A stretch of 64,000 nt of DNA from Amia ocellicauda (lineage: Eukaryota > Chordata > Actinopteri > Amiiformes > Amiidae), in contig NC_089863.1 in the NCBI RefSeq assembly GCF_036373705.1, positions 22,132,619 to 22,196,618 on the forward strand. The letters run 5' to 3'. Both the position numbers and the translations under genes were made by a program. Shown one piece after another: positions 1 through 9,226 of the stretch; positions within the stretch are counted from its first letter, which is position 1, and each line of letters starts with the position of its first letter. Under the pieces are notes generated by a model. It was not told the origin of the DNA. It did not search any database and saw only the letters and a list, made by a program, of their open reading frames with translations.

Positions 1-173
1 TTTTAATAATTATCTGTAATAATCTGCAGTCGAACTGCTTAATACATACCTAGCTAATCACTACATCACAGGCGCATGGTTGTCATTCGGGGAAAATATG
101 TGTTCACGAATGTTCAATGGAGTGGTTGTCATGCTAAGAGGTCAGTTGGAGTAGAGGGAGCTGGCCAATGCGT

Positions 174-246
174 GCCTTGTTGGCGCAGTAGGTAGCGCGT
201 CAGTCTCATAATCTGAAGGTGGTGAGTTCGACCCTCACATGGGGCA
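174..246 (+). tRNA. tRNA-Met-CAT: Elongator tRNA-Met(CAT), copy 1
   Basis: Complete 73-nt cloverleaf with anticodon CAT at 207-209 in loop CTCATAA. T-loop TTCGACC is normal. The acceptor stem (GCCTTGT against ATGGGGC) pairs throughout but relies on three G-T wobbles, unlike copies 3, 5 and 8. No run of four T follows closely, so Pol III termination is uncertain. Confidence 0.85.
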
Positions 247-361
247 AGCACTCTTCCTTTATCTTTGAGTTCTACCACACTGATCTCCAGCTGCAGAAAA
301 AAGGCGCACACCTGTGCAATAAAGTGGTTGCTTGCGCTGTCTGAAGAAATTCATGGCAAAA

Positions 362-434
362 TGCCAAATCCTGGGATGGAACAAGGGACCTTTAGATGTT
401 CAGTCTATCGCTCCCCCAACTGAGCTATTTCGGC
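362..434 (-). pseudogene. tRNA-Phe(GAA)-like, copy 1
   Basis: A 73-nt match to vertebrate tRNA-Phe with anticodon GAA and a good A-box. It has one mismatch in each of the acceptor, anticodon and T stems, and B-box GTTCCATCC instead of GTTCGATCC. All eight array copies share these changes, so the family was already decayed before amplification. A weakly functional gene cannot be excluded. Confidence 0.75.
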
Positions 435-560
435 CATTGGTGAGATGACGTCGTGATCCCAAAAGTCAAAGTGAAGGAAGCCCTGGCAGAACACAGTCAT
501 TGAAAAGTTCATTGTTTTCCATGACGTCGGCAACGACTCAATTTGATCACCGCAACACAA

Positions 561-643
561 GTCAGGATGGCCGAGTGGTGTAAGGTGCTGCGTGCAGGTC
601 ATCGTCTCCTGTAGAGGCTTGGCTTTGAATCCCACCTCTGACA
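561..643 (+). pseudogene. tRNA-Leu(CAG)-like, copy 1
   Basis: An 83-nt class II tRNA closely matching tRNA-Leu(CAG), with long variable arm. The universal T33 before the anticodon (CAG, 595-597) is G; the T-loop reads TTTGAAT; the acceptor and T stems carry mismatches. These make decoding function unlikely. The same lesions recur in all eight copies. Confidence 0.8.
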
Positions 644-1228
644 AGGGTCCTTTTACCACTCAGGAGCACACACTTACCCGTGCTGGCGACAAGGACAACA
701 AGAGTTGAGGACTGTGTTGAAAACGACATTACACAAAGAATTCAATGTTGAAAGAAATACATCAATACATAAATCAATGGACATGTATTTATTCATTGAT
801 TGATTGACTTCAACATGTCTTAATTTAGTCGCTGTACCCACAAAGCAACACTCAGCATAGTGGAGGCTATAGCTCGGCGTTATTGCGTGTACCTTACATG
901 TATCACCCCTGGCACCTGGCCCTGATAACTCCCTACTTTTTGACCACAGTCTGTCTGTGACTTGAACCCGAGAAGTAAAAATGATGCACATGGGCGCTTG
1001 CAATCTCGTTGTTTCAATCACATATCACAGTGGATGCGTACACACGGTGTTTCTCGGAGATTGCTGGGACAGTAACGAATGTGTTCCTTGCTTTACATGT
1101 CATCTAGCGCACAGTAGCTTTTTCTCCTTCTTTTTGCCCATATCATCCACATATTGTGCCTTTGGGAAACGCCTCCGAAACAGATTTAGAATGCCCTGAG
1201 ATTCAAGAAACGACAGTGCAACTCTTTC

Positions 1229-1256
1229 CAGGGTTGTGGGTAACGCGTTACTAAGT
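1229..1256 (+). mobile_element. hAT-like element, 5' stub
   Basis: The first 28 bp of the hAT-like element (CAGGGTTGTGGGTAACGCG) preceded by a one-base-short form of the target duplication CTCTTTTC. The rest has been replaced by the LTR/LINE segment, marking a rearrangement breakpoint shared with 16343, 35655 and 59993. Confidence 0.75.
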
Positions 1257-1262
1257 CTGAGT

Positions 1263-1844
1263 TGTAGAACCACGTGGGAAATTAGTGGAGAAGTCGCGGA
1301 GATAAAGCAAATAGAACTTTAATGGAGCCGGCTCGGAAGCTCCACGTCAGAAATAATTCCTTCAGTGAGACTTAATGTTTACAAACATGAGTACAACTTT
1401 ATAGGAAAAATGACGTAACATCTTATGGCCGTTCATCCAATCAGAAGATACAGGTCCGGGTCCGTTTTACGATCTGTCCTCCCGTGAAGAGGTGATGGAT
1501 CCAAAGCAGATGTCCGTCTTTGATGTGCACTAGGAAGATGCGATCCCACGGTCGTCATTTACCTAGTGTCAATCGTTCTTTAACAGAAACAATTCCTGCC
1601 TATCTGGAGAAACGATTAAGTCATAAACAAATTCTCAGGAGACAGCTCTAGGCTATTTCGGCACTGTGTAATCTTTCATTACTGACAGGAGTTTCTAACA
1701 AATCGACCTTGTTGACCCTTTACTTGTCCTGCTAAATCGAATGTGCTCAGTCTGTATACAAAACTACTTCTAATGCTAGTATTAATATAAAACATTATAT
1801 AATAATCACAAAACACTTTCTTCAACTTCCAAAAAGAGTCTTCA
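1263..1844 (-). repeat. Solo LTR of the endogenous retrovirus, copy 1
   Basis: A single LTR of ~582 bp with no internal retroviral sequence, in the same flanks as both full proviruses (ACTAAGTCTGAGT on the left, GAGAGTTAGTTG on the right). Diagnostic sites before about 1331 match the left (3') LTR of the proviruses and those after about 1387 match the right (5') LTR, with one exception (GTCGTC near 1550). It is therefore most simply the product of LTR-LTR recombination at this insertion. The end motif CCTATACA is altered to CCAAAAA. Confidence 0.88.
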
Positions 1845-3208
1845 GAGAGTTAGTTGAAAATGCATGGGTATATTTTAAGAATATACTACATGAGGCTCAG
1901 GAACAATTTGTACCAAAACTTAGCAAATTGAGGAAGAAAAAACATTGGCCAAAATGGTTTAATAGAGGTATGCAAAAAATATAAAGAGGAAGACAATGTT
2001 GTATAGCACATACAAAAGGGATGGTGACGAAACAAAATACATAGAATATGTTGAGCTGCAAAGAGATCTTAAGAAAGGGATCAGGAAAGCAAAGAGGGAA
2101 TTAGAAAGAAAAATAGCTCTTGGAGCTCAAACCAATGCAAAGAGCTTTTTTCAATATCACAACAGCAAGCGGTTAATAAAGGAGGAGGTGAAACAGATAA
2201 AGGGCAAAAACGGAGGTATCTTGGAAAACGAACAAGATGTGGCACATATTCTAAATGAGTATTTCACAGAGGTTTTTACAAAAGAAAAAACAGATGACAT
2301 GCCACAGGTTGACAATCAGTCCAGTCAATCCCTAAGAGAGATCAGGATAAATGAGGAGGAGGTACTAAAGGGACTAGCAGAATTAAAAACAAACAAATCA
2401 CCTGGGCCAGATGGGATATTTCCAACAGTACTTCAAGAAAATAGGTGGCTCAGCAGATACAATCTTGGCAGCACAGGCTATTCAGAGGAACTTAGATAAT
2501 ATTCAGTTGTGGGCTGACACCTGGCAAATGCAATTCAATGTGGACAAGTGCAAGGTAATACATGCAGGTAACAAAAATGTCCACTATAATTACACTATGG
2601 GAGGTACAAATCTACATGAAGTAACGCATGAGAAAGACCTAGGAGTCTATGTGGACTCCTCACTTTCTCCATCCAAGCAATGTGGGGAAGCAATAAAGAA
2701 GGCAAACAGAATGCTAGGGTATATTGTCAAAAGTGTAGAATTTAAAACAAGGGCAGTCATGTTAAGACTGTACAATGCGCTAGTTAGACCTCATCTGGAA
2801 TACTGTGTACAGTTCTGGGCACCACACTTCAAAAAGGATATTGCTGCCTTAGAGGCAGTTCAGAGGAGAGCAACCAGACTTATTCCAGGTCTTCAAGGGA
2901 AAGTCCTACTCGGAGAGACTGAGAGAACTGAACCTTTTCACCCTGGTACAGAGGAGACTACCCGGGGACAGAAATGGAAATTGGGCTTCAAGGCATTCAA
3001 AACGGAAAACAGGAGACACTTCTTTACACAGAGAGTAGTCACAATCTGGAATAAACTACCCAGCGATGTGGTTGAAGCTGAAAGTTTGGGAACATTTAAA
3101 AATGGTCTGGAATGGATCCTTGGATCACTTCGATATTAATGAACACCAAACGAGCAAGATGGGTCGAATGGTCCCCTCTCGTTTGTTAACTCCCTTATGT
3201 TCTTAAAA
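1845..3208 (+). mobile_element. CR1/L3-clade LINE, truncated and internally deleted (alpha type 1)
   Basis: A non-LTR retrotransposon fragment: end of endonuclease, the linker (ORF 1996-2499), then the 3' end of the RT ORF (2411-3139) in another frame. The RT palm, including the FADD motif, is missing at ~2438-2442, where the linker motif SPGPDGIFPTVLQE abuts the GGSADTILAAQ segment. A second deletion at ~2960 removes ~100 bp near the C-terminus. The 3' end reads TTATGTTCTTA plus a short A run. The 5' side is replaced by the LTR. Confidence 0.85.
1996..3139 (+). pseudogene. LINE ORF2 remnant (linker and thumb, no RT core)
   Basis: Two overlapping frames: 167 codons (1996-2499) of the region between endonuclease and RT, and 242 codons (2411-3139) of the post-palm part with FNVDKCKVIHAG, LEYCVQFWAPHF and a C-terminal end WNKLPSDVVEAESL. 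The catalytic RT motifs are absent, so it cannot make a working reverse transcriptase. The identical deletion joins occur in the other alpha copies, so they descend from one deleted master by array duplication rather than by transposition. Confidence 0.85.
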
Positions 3209-3273
3209 GTGTCTGAAGCAGCATGAAAGAGCACACAAGGCAGCTGAGAACAGACAGAGAGGGGAGTGTATAT

Positions 3274-3345
3274 TGCGTTGGCCGGTAATCGAACCCGTGT
3301 CAACTGCTTGGAAGGCAGCTATGCTAACCACTATACCACCAACGC
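3274..3345 (-). pseudogene. tRNA-Gly(TCC), degenerate, copy 1
   Basis: 72-nt match to vertebrate tRNA-Gly(TCC): acceptor GCGTTGG/CCAACGC and anticodon arm are intact. The T-stem carries two mismatches (positions 49 and 61), so folding is weakened. Confidence 0.8.
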
Positions 3346-3571
3346 TTAGAAACTGCTTCCCCACAATATCTCACTGTGGTCGAACATGATTCCAGGATTG
3401 CAAAGTGGCAGGCAATTTGTTTTCCAAATTGCAATCGGTGAACATTTGGGAAGCCCTGCGATATCAGCAGTTTCCTGTTCCTGAGTGCGGAAGGAAAATG
3501 TCCATTAGCATCTTTCCAGATTGCACTTTATTCAGACCTTTCCGAAATGAAACAAAACCAAAGTTGAAACA

Positions 3572-3643
3572 AAGAAGAGGATGGTTTTAATCCATCGACC
3601 TCTGGGTTATGGGCTTAGCACGCTTCCGCTGCGCCACTCTGCT
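3572..3643 (-). pseudogene. Initiator tRNA-Met-like, copy 1
   Basis: 72-nt match to vertebrate initiator tRNA-Met, with anticodon CAT at 3609-3611. The anticodon stem reads CTAAG instead of CTGGG, losing two of the three G-C pairs that mark initiators. The T-loop (ATTAAAA) and acceptor are also altered. Clearly decayed. Confidence 0.8.
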
Positions 3644-3912
3644 CCTTTGGCACTCATCCACCTGTTAACGTCACAGCCACTCCTATATTGCATATTGCAA
3701 GCAATACAAGTTTGCAAAGCCCTGCGTTATTTCCACTTTCCTGTTCAAGACTGCACACCGAGCTTCTCCATGCGCTGGAGCAGCTTTCCAGGTTTCAGTG
3801 CCTTCACATTTCACCCTGTATGTGCTGTGGGAAGCATCATGTCAATTGTTTTGAACTAAGCGGATCGGGGCTCAGTCTGAGCTCAGATCCGAGCTTAAAA
3901 ATGACAGTGCTT

Positions 3913-3985
3913 CTGAGCAGCTGGGACTCAAAGCGACACTCCCTGGCTTAGGAACCCAGTGTCTGATCCACTAGGACACGGGGGC
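3913..3985 (-). pseudogene. tRNA-Arg(CCT)-like, copy 1
   Basis: The 5' two thirds match tRNA-Arg(CCT) (TCCTAGTGGAT, loop TTCCTAA). The 3' acceptor strand reads CTGCTCA and cannot pair with GCCCCCG, so the acceptor stem is lost. The same lesion is in all five copies. Confidence 0.7.
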
Positions 3986-4010
3986 TCAGCCAGACAGTAT
4001 CGGAAAATGG

Positions 4011-4043
4011 AAATAAATAAATAAATAAATAAATAAATAAAAA
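4011..4043 (+). repeat. (AAAT)n microsatellite
   Basis: Tandem AAAT units between the Arg-like and Gly(CCC) loci; length and interruptions differ among the block G copies. Confidence 0.9.
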
Positions 4044-4449
4044 GATGCTGCGCGTTACACAATAGACACCAGGTAAAGAAGTGAATAGTTACAGGAACTG
4101 TCACGTAAGCTCCTCAACTTGAAACGGGCACATACGAACTCCTGTGAAATAACACGAGATGGATAACTACCCCTTCTCTGCTGCAGCAGAATGTGACTAC
4201 CTATTGCGCAGATTATTGCGTCAATCGATTCGAAAAGAGGGCTGGCATTTGTCACCAATGTGTCTCGTTTTATTTCTGAAATATAACTCCCAGAAAATAT
4301 TGTCTGTGTTTTTGAAATTGAATAACCTCAAAAGAAAGAAATGATCCAGTCAATTGCTAAAGAAGAGTCTTGCCGCTGCATTCTGGAATGAAGAAAAGAA
4401 TGAAATGACAAGTACAATCAAATCAAGAAAGAGAGCGGGCTGTGTCGGA

Positions 4450-4520
4450 TGCGCCAGCCGGGAATCGAACCCGAGTCACAAGAATGGGACTCTTGTATGA
4501 TACCACTACACCACTGGCGC
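4450..4520 (-). tRNA. tRNA-Gly-CCC: tRNA-Gly(CCC), copy 1
   Basis: 71-nt cloverleaf with perfect acceptor (GCGCCAG/CTGGCGC), T-loop TTCGATT, discriminator A, anticodon CCC. Position 32 is G (loop GTCCCAT) where copies 2 and 4 have T. Otherwise intact, so possibly functional. Downstream only a TTT run is close. Confidence 0.85.
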
Positions 4521-4891
4521 TGCTGGGGAAGCTCTGGCTTGCGTCCTTGAAGCAAATTCATTGTAAGCGTCCCATGGGGCAAGATGATGTCTTAATGATT
4601 ATCCTTATTAGTCTGTTGTCGATCTGCTTAATACGTACCTAGCCAATCACTACATCACAGGTGCAGAGACAATCAGTATGAAGGCGAACACGATTTCGTT
4701 AACGTGTGCCCATTTACAAGTTCAATGAATGTATACATAAATAAAGCAGATCTGGGTTTTCCTCTGAAACATTAAGGACTGGTTTCATAAATGCGTCCAT
4801 AAGTCCATAAACGCCATGAGTGCATCGTGCAACTCTATTGTAGCTGCTGATACGTGTGTGTTTTATTTCAGCTGTAACTCGCCCTGGTTAA

Positions 4892-5604
4892 GCACGTCTA
4901 TGGTGTAATTTAAAAATATTACAGAAATTGTCGTTTGCAGTTACAAATCTGTAGTAAGAGTAATACGTTAAGGGAGTCAAGTTCAGCAATTTAAAATACA
5001 AATCTACTAGCACATATCTTGATAAAGATTACAATAATAACAATAATAATAATACATAGCAAATATTTATTTTAGTGTTGCACATGGAAAGTTTTCTTAC
5101 AGTAACTTCTGAATATAATGTTGTCTATACCCTTTTAGCTATTCGTAATATCTCTAAACAGAAACTTGTATATTTTTAGCTGTCTCCAATCATCTAAAGC
5201 ATACAGAATAAGACAGCCACAAAAGTCCTTTCCACACCAGGCTCTGTCGCTCGTAGTGTTGCTTTCTGTCACTGTCTTTAAAACGAGACACAAACCAAAC
5301 CCACAATCGCTCCGCTCCTCCCACATCAGGGCGTGGACTTCCGACACTGGCCTGGTTTTCCTGTGGCGCTTTATTAGAACAGCAAGAGATAACAGTATGT
5401 TTCTGTCTTTATTCGACCGCATGTGTGGGTGTAACTTTGTAATTGTTTAATGTGGTCCCGCAACGTTTGGGGTGAAATGCAAAGTAATCTAATAGTAAAG
5501 TAACTAATTACTTTGCCCAGAGAGTAATAAGTAAAGTATCTTGTTATATGAGTAAAGAATACAATGTAATACATTTCTTTTTGTGAGTAACGACACCATC
5601 ACTG
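4892..5604 (+). mobile_element. hAT-like element, right part (divergent version)
   Basis: Similar to the interior and right end of the complete hAT-like copies (e.g. 33119-34025), from ACGTCTATG to the terminal CACTG, and followed by the same 8-bp CTCTTTTC (5605-5612). The left boundary is approximate. No transposase is encoded. Confidence 0.7.
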
Positions 5605-5680
5605 CTCTTTTCTATCTCGTTTTGCATGTATGTTTGTTGTTGACAGAGATACAAAGTTTGAGAGAAGACAGGCTGGCATT

Positions 5681-5752
5681 GGGGATGTAGCTCAGTGGTA
5701 GAGCGCATGCTTTGCATGTATGAGGTCCCGAGTTCAGTCCTCGGCATCTCCA
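5681..5752 (+). tRNA. tRNA-Ala-TGC: tRNA-Ala(TGC)
   Basis: 72 nt with perfect acceptor stem (GGGGATG/CATCTCC), discriminator A, anticodon TGC in loop CTTTGCA, and a fully paired T-stem CCGAG/CTCGG. A TTTT terminator follows at 5760-5763. The T-loop is TTCAGTC rather than TTCGATC, so the invariant A58 and part of the B-box are lost; activity is therefore doubtful. This is the only Ala locus in the window and lies outside the A/G blocks. Confidence 0.85.
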
Positions 5753-5900
5753 GACTGTCTTTTAATGGAGCCCGTGCACTATGTCATTGGATGCACATAG
5801 CAAGTACCGAACAAATCGGGAGCCCGTGATTCATCGGTCACACTAGCATGGGCCTTTTCGGCACTCTCTCCCAGCATTCGTCCGAGAAACAGTGTGTGTA
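5753..5900. other. Unique spacer before the first Tc1 copy
   Basis: Single-copy sequence within the window, with no gene or repeat I can recognise beyond the TTTT terminator of tRNA-Ala. It ends in the TA target site of Tc1 copy 1. Confidence 0.6.
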
Positions 5901-7120
5901 CACTCACCTAAAGGATTATTAGGAACACCTGTTCAATTTCTCATTAATGCAATTATCTAACCAACCAATCACATGGCAGTTGCTTCAATGCATTTAGGGG
6001 TGTGGTCCTGGTCAAGACAATCTCCTGAACTCCAAACTGAATGTCTGAATGGGAAAGAAAGGTGATTTAAGCAATTTTGAGCGTGGCATGGTTGTTGGTG
6101 CCAGACGGGCCGGTCTGAGTATTTCACAATCTGCTCAGTTACTGGGATTTTCACGCACAACCATTTCTAGGGTTTACAAAGAATAGTGTGAAAAGAGAAA
6201 AACATCCAGTATGCGGCAGTCCTGTGGGCGAAAATGCCTTGTTGATGCTAGAGGTCAGAGGAGAATGGGCCGACTGATTCAAGCTGATAGAAGAGCAACT
6301 TTGACTGCAATAACCACTCGTTACAACCGAGGTATGCAGCAAAGCATTTGTGAAGCCACAACATGTACAACCTTGAGGCGGATGGGCTACAACAGCAGAA
6401 GACCCCACCGGGTACCACTCATCTCACTACAAATAGGAAAAAGAGGCTACAATTTGCACAAGCTCACCAAAATTGGACAGTTGAAGACTGGAAAAATGTT
6501 GCCTGGTCTGATGAGTCTCGATTTCTGTTGAGATATTCAGATGGTAGAGTCAGAATTTGGCATAAACAGAATGAGAACATGGATCCATCATGCCTTGTTA
6601 CCACTGTGCAGGCTGGTGGTGGTGGTGTAATGGTGTGGGGGATGTTTTCTTGGCACACTTTAGGCCCCTTAGTGCCAATTGGGCATCGTTTAAATGCCAC
6701 GGCCTACCTGAGCATTGTTTCTGACCATGTCCATCCCTTTATGACCACCATGTACCCATCCTCTGATGGCTACTTCCAGCAGGATAATGCACCATGTCAC
6801 AAAGGTCCAATCATTTCAAATTGGTTCCTTGAACATGACAATGAGTTCCCTGTACTAAACTGGCCCCCACAGTCACCAGATCTCAACCCAATAGAGCATC
6901 TTTGGGATGTGGTGGAACGGGAGCTTCGTGCCCTGGATGTGCATCCCACAAATCTCCATCAACTGCAAGATGCTATCCAATCAATATGGGCCAACATTTC
7001 TAAAGAATGCTTTCAGCACCTTGTTGAATCAATGCCACGTAGAATTAAGGCAGTTCTGAAGGCGAAAGGGGGTCAAACACAGTATTAGTATGGTGTTCCT
7101 AATAATCCTTTAGGTGAGTG
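5901..7120 (+). mobile_element. Tc1/mariner transposon, copy 1
   Basis: Complete 1,220-bp element between TA dinucleotides (5899-5900 and 7121-7122). Terminal inverted repeats of 29 bp begin CACTCACCTAAAGGATTATT. It carries a single transposase gene that is broken by a stop and a frameshift, so it could move only with transposase supplied in trans. Confidence 0.95.
6049..7088 (+). pseudogene. Tc1 transposase, broken (DD34E family)
   Basis: Would encode a ~345-residue Tc1 transposase: N-terminal paired-type helix-turn-helix region starting MGKKGDLSNFERG, then a catalytic domain with WSDES, QQDNAPCH and NPIEHLWD carrying the three acidic residues. Two lesions are visible: a tryptophan codon changed to TAG at 6184-6186, and a one-base deletion near 6426 (CATCTCACT against CATCTCCACT in copy 2) that shifts the frame. 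The catalytic part remains open as 6363-7088. Start chosen by match to copy 2. Confidence 0.92.
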
Positions 7121-7177
7121 TATGTATTCATTGTGAGAAGTGAAACAATGGGCCAGATTGCACGCTGGTTCTGTATA

Positions 7178-8398
7178 CACTCACCTAAAGGATTATTAGG
7201 AACACCATACTAATACTGTGTTTGACCCCCTTTCGCCTTCAGAACTGCCTTAATTCCACATGGCATTGATTCAACAAGGTGCTGAAAGCATTCTTTAGAA
7301 ATGTTGGCCCATATTGATAGGATAGCATCTTGCAGTTGATGGAGATTTGTGGGATGCACATCCAGGGCACGAAGCTCCCGTTCCACCACATCCCAAAGAT
7401 GCTCTATTGGGTTGAGATCTGGTGACTGTGGGGGCCAGTTTAGTACAGTGAACTCATTGTCATGTTCAAGAAACCAATTTGAAATGATTCGACCTTTGTG
7501 ACATGGTGCATTATCCTGCTGGAAGTAGCCATCAGAGGATGGGTACATGGTGGTCATAAAGGGATGGACATGGTCAGAAACAATGCTCAGGTAGGCCGTG
7601 GCATTTAAACGATGCCCAATTGGCACTAAGGGGCCTAAAGTGTGCCAAGAAAACATCCCCCACACCATTACACCACCACCACCAGCCTGCACAGTGGTAA
7701 CAAGGCATGATGGATCCATGTTCTCATTCTGTTTACACCAAATTCTGACTCTACCATCTGAATGTCTCAACAGAAATCGTGACTCATCAGACCAGGCAAC
7801 ATTTTTTCAGTCTTCAACTGTCCAATTTTGGTGAGCTTGTGCAAATTGTAGCCTCTTTTTCCTATTTGTAGTGGAGATGAGTGGTACCCGGTGGGGTCTT
7901 CTGCTGTTGTAGCCCATCCGTCTCAAGGTTGTACGTGTTGTGGCTTCACAAATGCTTTGCTGCATACCTCGGTTGTAACGAGTGGTTATTTCAGTCAAAG
8001 TTGCTCTTCTATCAGCTTGAATCAGTCGGCCCATTCTCCTCTGACCTCTAGCATCAACAAGGCATTTTCGCCCACAGGACTGCCGCATACTGGATGTTTT
8101 TCCCTTTTCACACCATTCTTTGTAAACCCTAGAAATGGTTGTGCGTGAAAATCCCAGTAACTGAGCAGATTGTGAAATACTCAGACCGGCCCGTCTGGCA
8201 CCAACAACCATGCCACGCTCAAAATTGCTTAAATCACCTTTCTTTCCCATTCAGACATTCAGTTTGGAGTTCAGGAGATTGTCTTGACCAGGACCACACC
8301 CCTAAATGCATTGAAGCAACTGCCATGTGATTGGTTGGTTAGATAATGGCATTAATGAGAAATTGAACAGGTGTTCCTAATATTCCTTTAGGTGAGTG
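7178..8398 (-). mobile_element. Tc1/mariner transposon, copy 2 (inverted)
   Basis: Complete 1,221-bp element of the same family, between TA at 7176-7177 and 8399-8400, in the opposite orientation to copy 1 and only 57 bp from it. The outer terminal repeat has one mismatch (AATATTCC for AATAATCC). Confidence 0.95.
7210..8250 (-). pseudogene. Tc1 transposase, single nonsense mutation
   Basis: The reading frame runs from MGKKGDLSNFERG to the end over 347 codons, interrupted only by one tryptophan-to-TGA change at 7807-7809, just before the first catalytic Asp (WSDES). Helix-turn-helix region, QQDNAPCH and NPIEHLWD are all present. It is the less damaged copy; the single lesion still prevents a full product. 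It converges with the copy 1 gene. Confidence 0.93.
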
Positions 8399-8866
8399 TA
8401 AGTGCGCAGGCTGTAAGATTTGGGCGCTTTAAACGGCACGGTGTACTTGAACATCGTCATCATCACGTTGACACACATGCCATCTAAAACGCGCATTGTC
8501 TTTACTTGTTGGCTTGAAGTTAAACACAGACCGTCGTCAGGACTAGGGAATTAGCGGGGACAGGTGCCAGGTGTGATACATTGGAGGCACACACACTAAC
8601 ACCGAGCTCATTGGCTCTACTAAGCTACTAAAAGAGAAGTGTTAACCAAGCACCGACCGATGCGTTTTCTCCCACTGAATTGTGCACCTTGAAAGTCTAC
8701 CAAATGCAGACTCCTTAAGCAAAGCATTGTCCCCCACAGGACACCGACTTATATGTAGACCCTCCCTCTCTCCATAATCAATCCATCAGCAAGGAACGGA
8801 CCTAAATTCATGAGTAAATTACACATGCATTCAAAGCAATATGTAGAGCACGCTGTATCGGATATG

Positions 8867-8867
<1 letters not shown>
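8399..8867. other. Unique spacer after the second Tc1 copy
   Basis: About 470 bp found once in the window. I see no tRNA, ORF of note or known repeat here. Confidence 0.5.
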
Positions 8868-8902
<35 letters not shown>

Positions 8903-8903
8903 G

Positions 8904-8986
<83 letters not shown>

Positions 8987-8993
8987 CACTACC
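8868..8993 (+). repeat. (CTA)n microsatellite
   Basis: About 40 CTA/TAC units with one TTCGAC interruption and two CAC changes at the right end. ORFs of poly-Tyr or poly-Val across it are artefacts of the repeat. Confidence 0.97.
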
Positions 8994-9040
8994 AATAATA
9001 ATTTAAAGAGGAGCGTTTCACCACCCGCCTTGAAAGCAGC

Positions 9041-9112
9041 GAGCTCTTGTGGCAAGGGTAGCACGTCTGACTCTAGATCACAAGGGTGTGTGTTCAAATG
9101 ACGTCGGGGTCA
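9041..9112 (+). pseudogene. tRNA-Trp-like locus with CTA (amber) anticodon
   Basis: 72-nt match to tRNA-Trp, with the diagnostic 3' part GTGTTCAAATGACGTCGGGGTCA-like and TAGCACGTCTGACTC. The anticodon is CTA at 9073-9075 where tRNA-Trp has CCA, the change that makes an amber suppressor. Several other differences are present: 5' acceptor GAGCTCT against CGGGGTC leaves mismatches, the D-arm is altered, and ATCACAAGG disturbs the anticodon stem. It is probably a pseudogene. Confidence 0.7.
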
Positions 9113-9226
9113 GTGTTTTGTACACTAGCAGTAACCAGTAACACTAAGGTTGCATGAGTAATTGCACAGCTGACAGTGTAAAGTGCTTACCACCTTGTCG
9201 TTGATCTTGCAAAAAGGTAAGCACAA
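9113..9226. other. Spacer between Trp-like locus and LINE
   Basis: 114 bp with no recognised feature; joins the unique segment to the 5' end of the LINE. Confidence 0.5.

Larger units (their letters stand above)
1..1228. repeat. Array block A, copy 1 (Met-Phe-Leu block, left edge cut by window)
   Basis: Tandem tRNA-array block holding Met(CAT) on +, Phe-like on -, Leu-like on +. The ~585 bases after the Leu-like locus (644-1228) are a conserved spacer with no gene I can support; short ORFs there are non-homologous to anything recognised and occur only because the spacer is repeated. Its first ~650 bases share private variants with block A7 (ATACATACC, CCAATGCGTGCCTTG, ACCGCAAC), while its end shares GGGAAACGCC with block A8, so it is a mosaic. 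It ends at a 28-bp stub of a hAT-like element. Confidence 0.85.
3209..4891. repeat. Array block G, copy 1 (Gly-iMet-Arg-Gly)
   Basis: Block with four tRNA-like loci, all on the minus strand: Gly(TCC), initiator Met, Arg(CCT)-like, Gly(CCC). The spacers hold no gene I can support. Two of them, upstream of the initiator Met and upstream of Arg, share a related stretch (AAGCCCTGCG ... TTTCCTGTTC), suggesting that locus plus flank were duplicated long ago. It continues into hAT-derived sequence at about 4892. Confidence 0.8.

Noticed and set aside
405-1199. Short ORFs repeated in every block A (84, 115 and 72 codons)
   Set aside because: They lie across tRNA-like loci and spacers, have no recognisable domain, and recur only because the DNA is tandemly repeated.
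3861-3895. Imperfect palindrome CGGATC...GATCCG in the block G spacer as a regulatory hairpin
   Set aside because: Short stem with a long imperfect loop, and no neighbouring signal to support a function.
3405-4344. Short ORFs in block G spacers
   Set aside because: Same reasoning: they cross the initiator-Met and Arg-like loci and lack homology; their ends vary between copies.
8810-9097. Poly-Tyr and poly-Val ORFs
   Set aside because: Produced by the CTA microsatellite.
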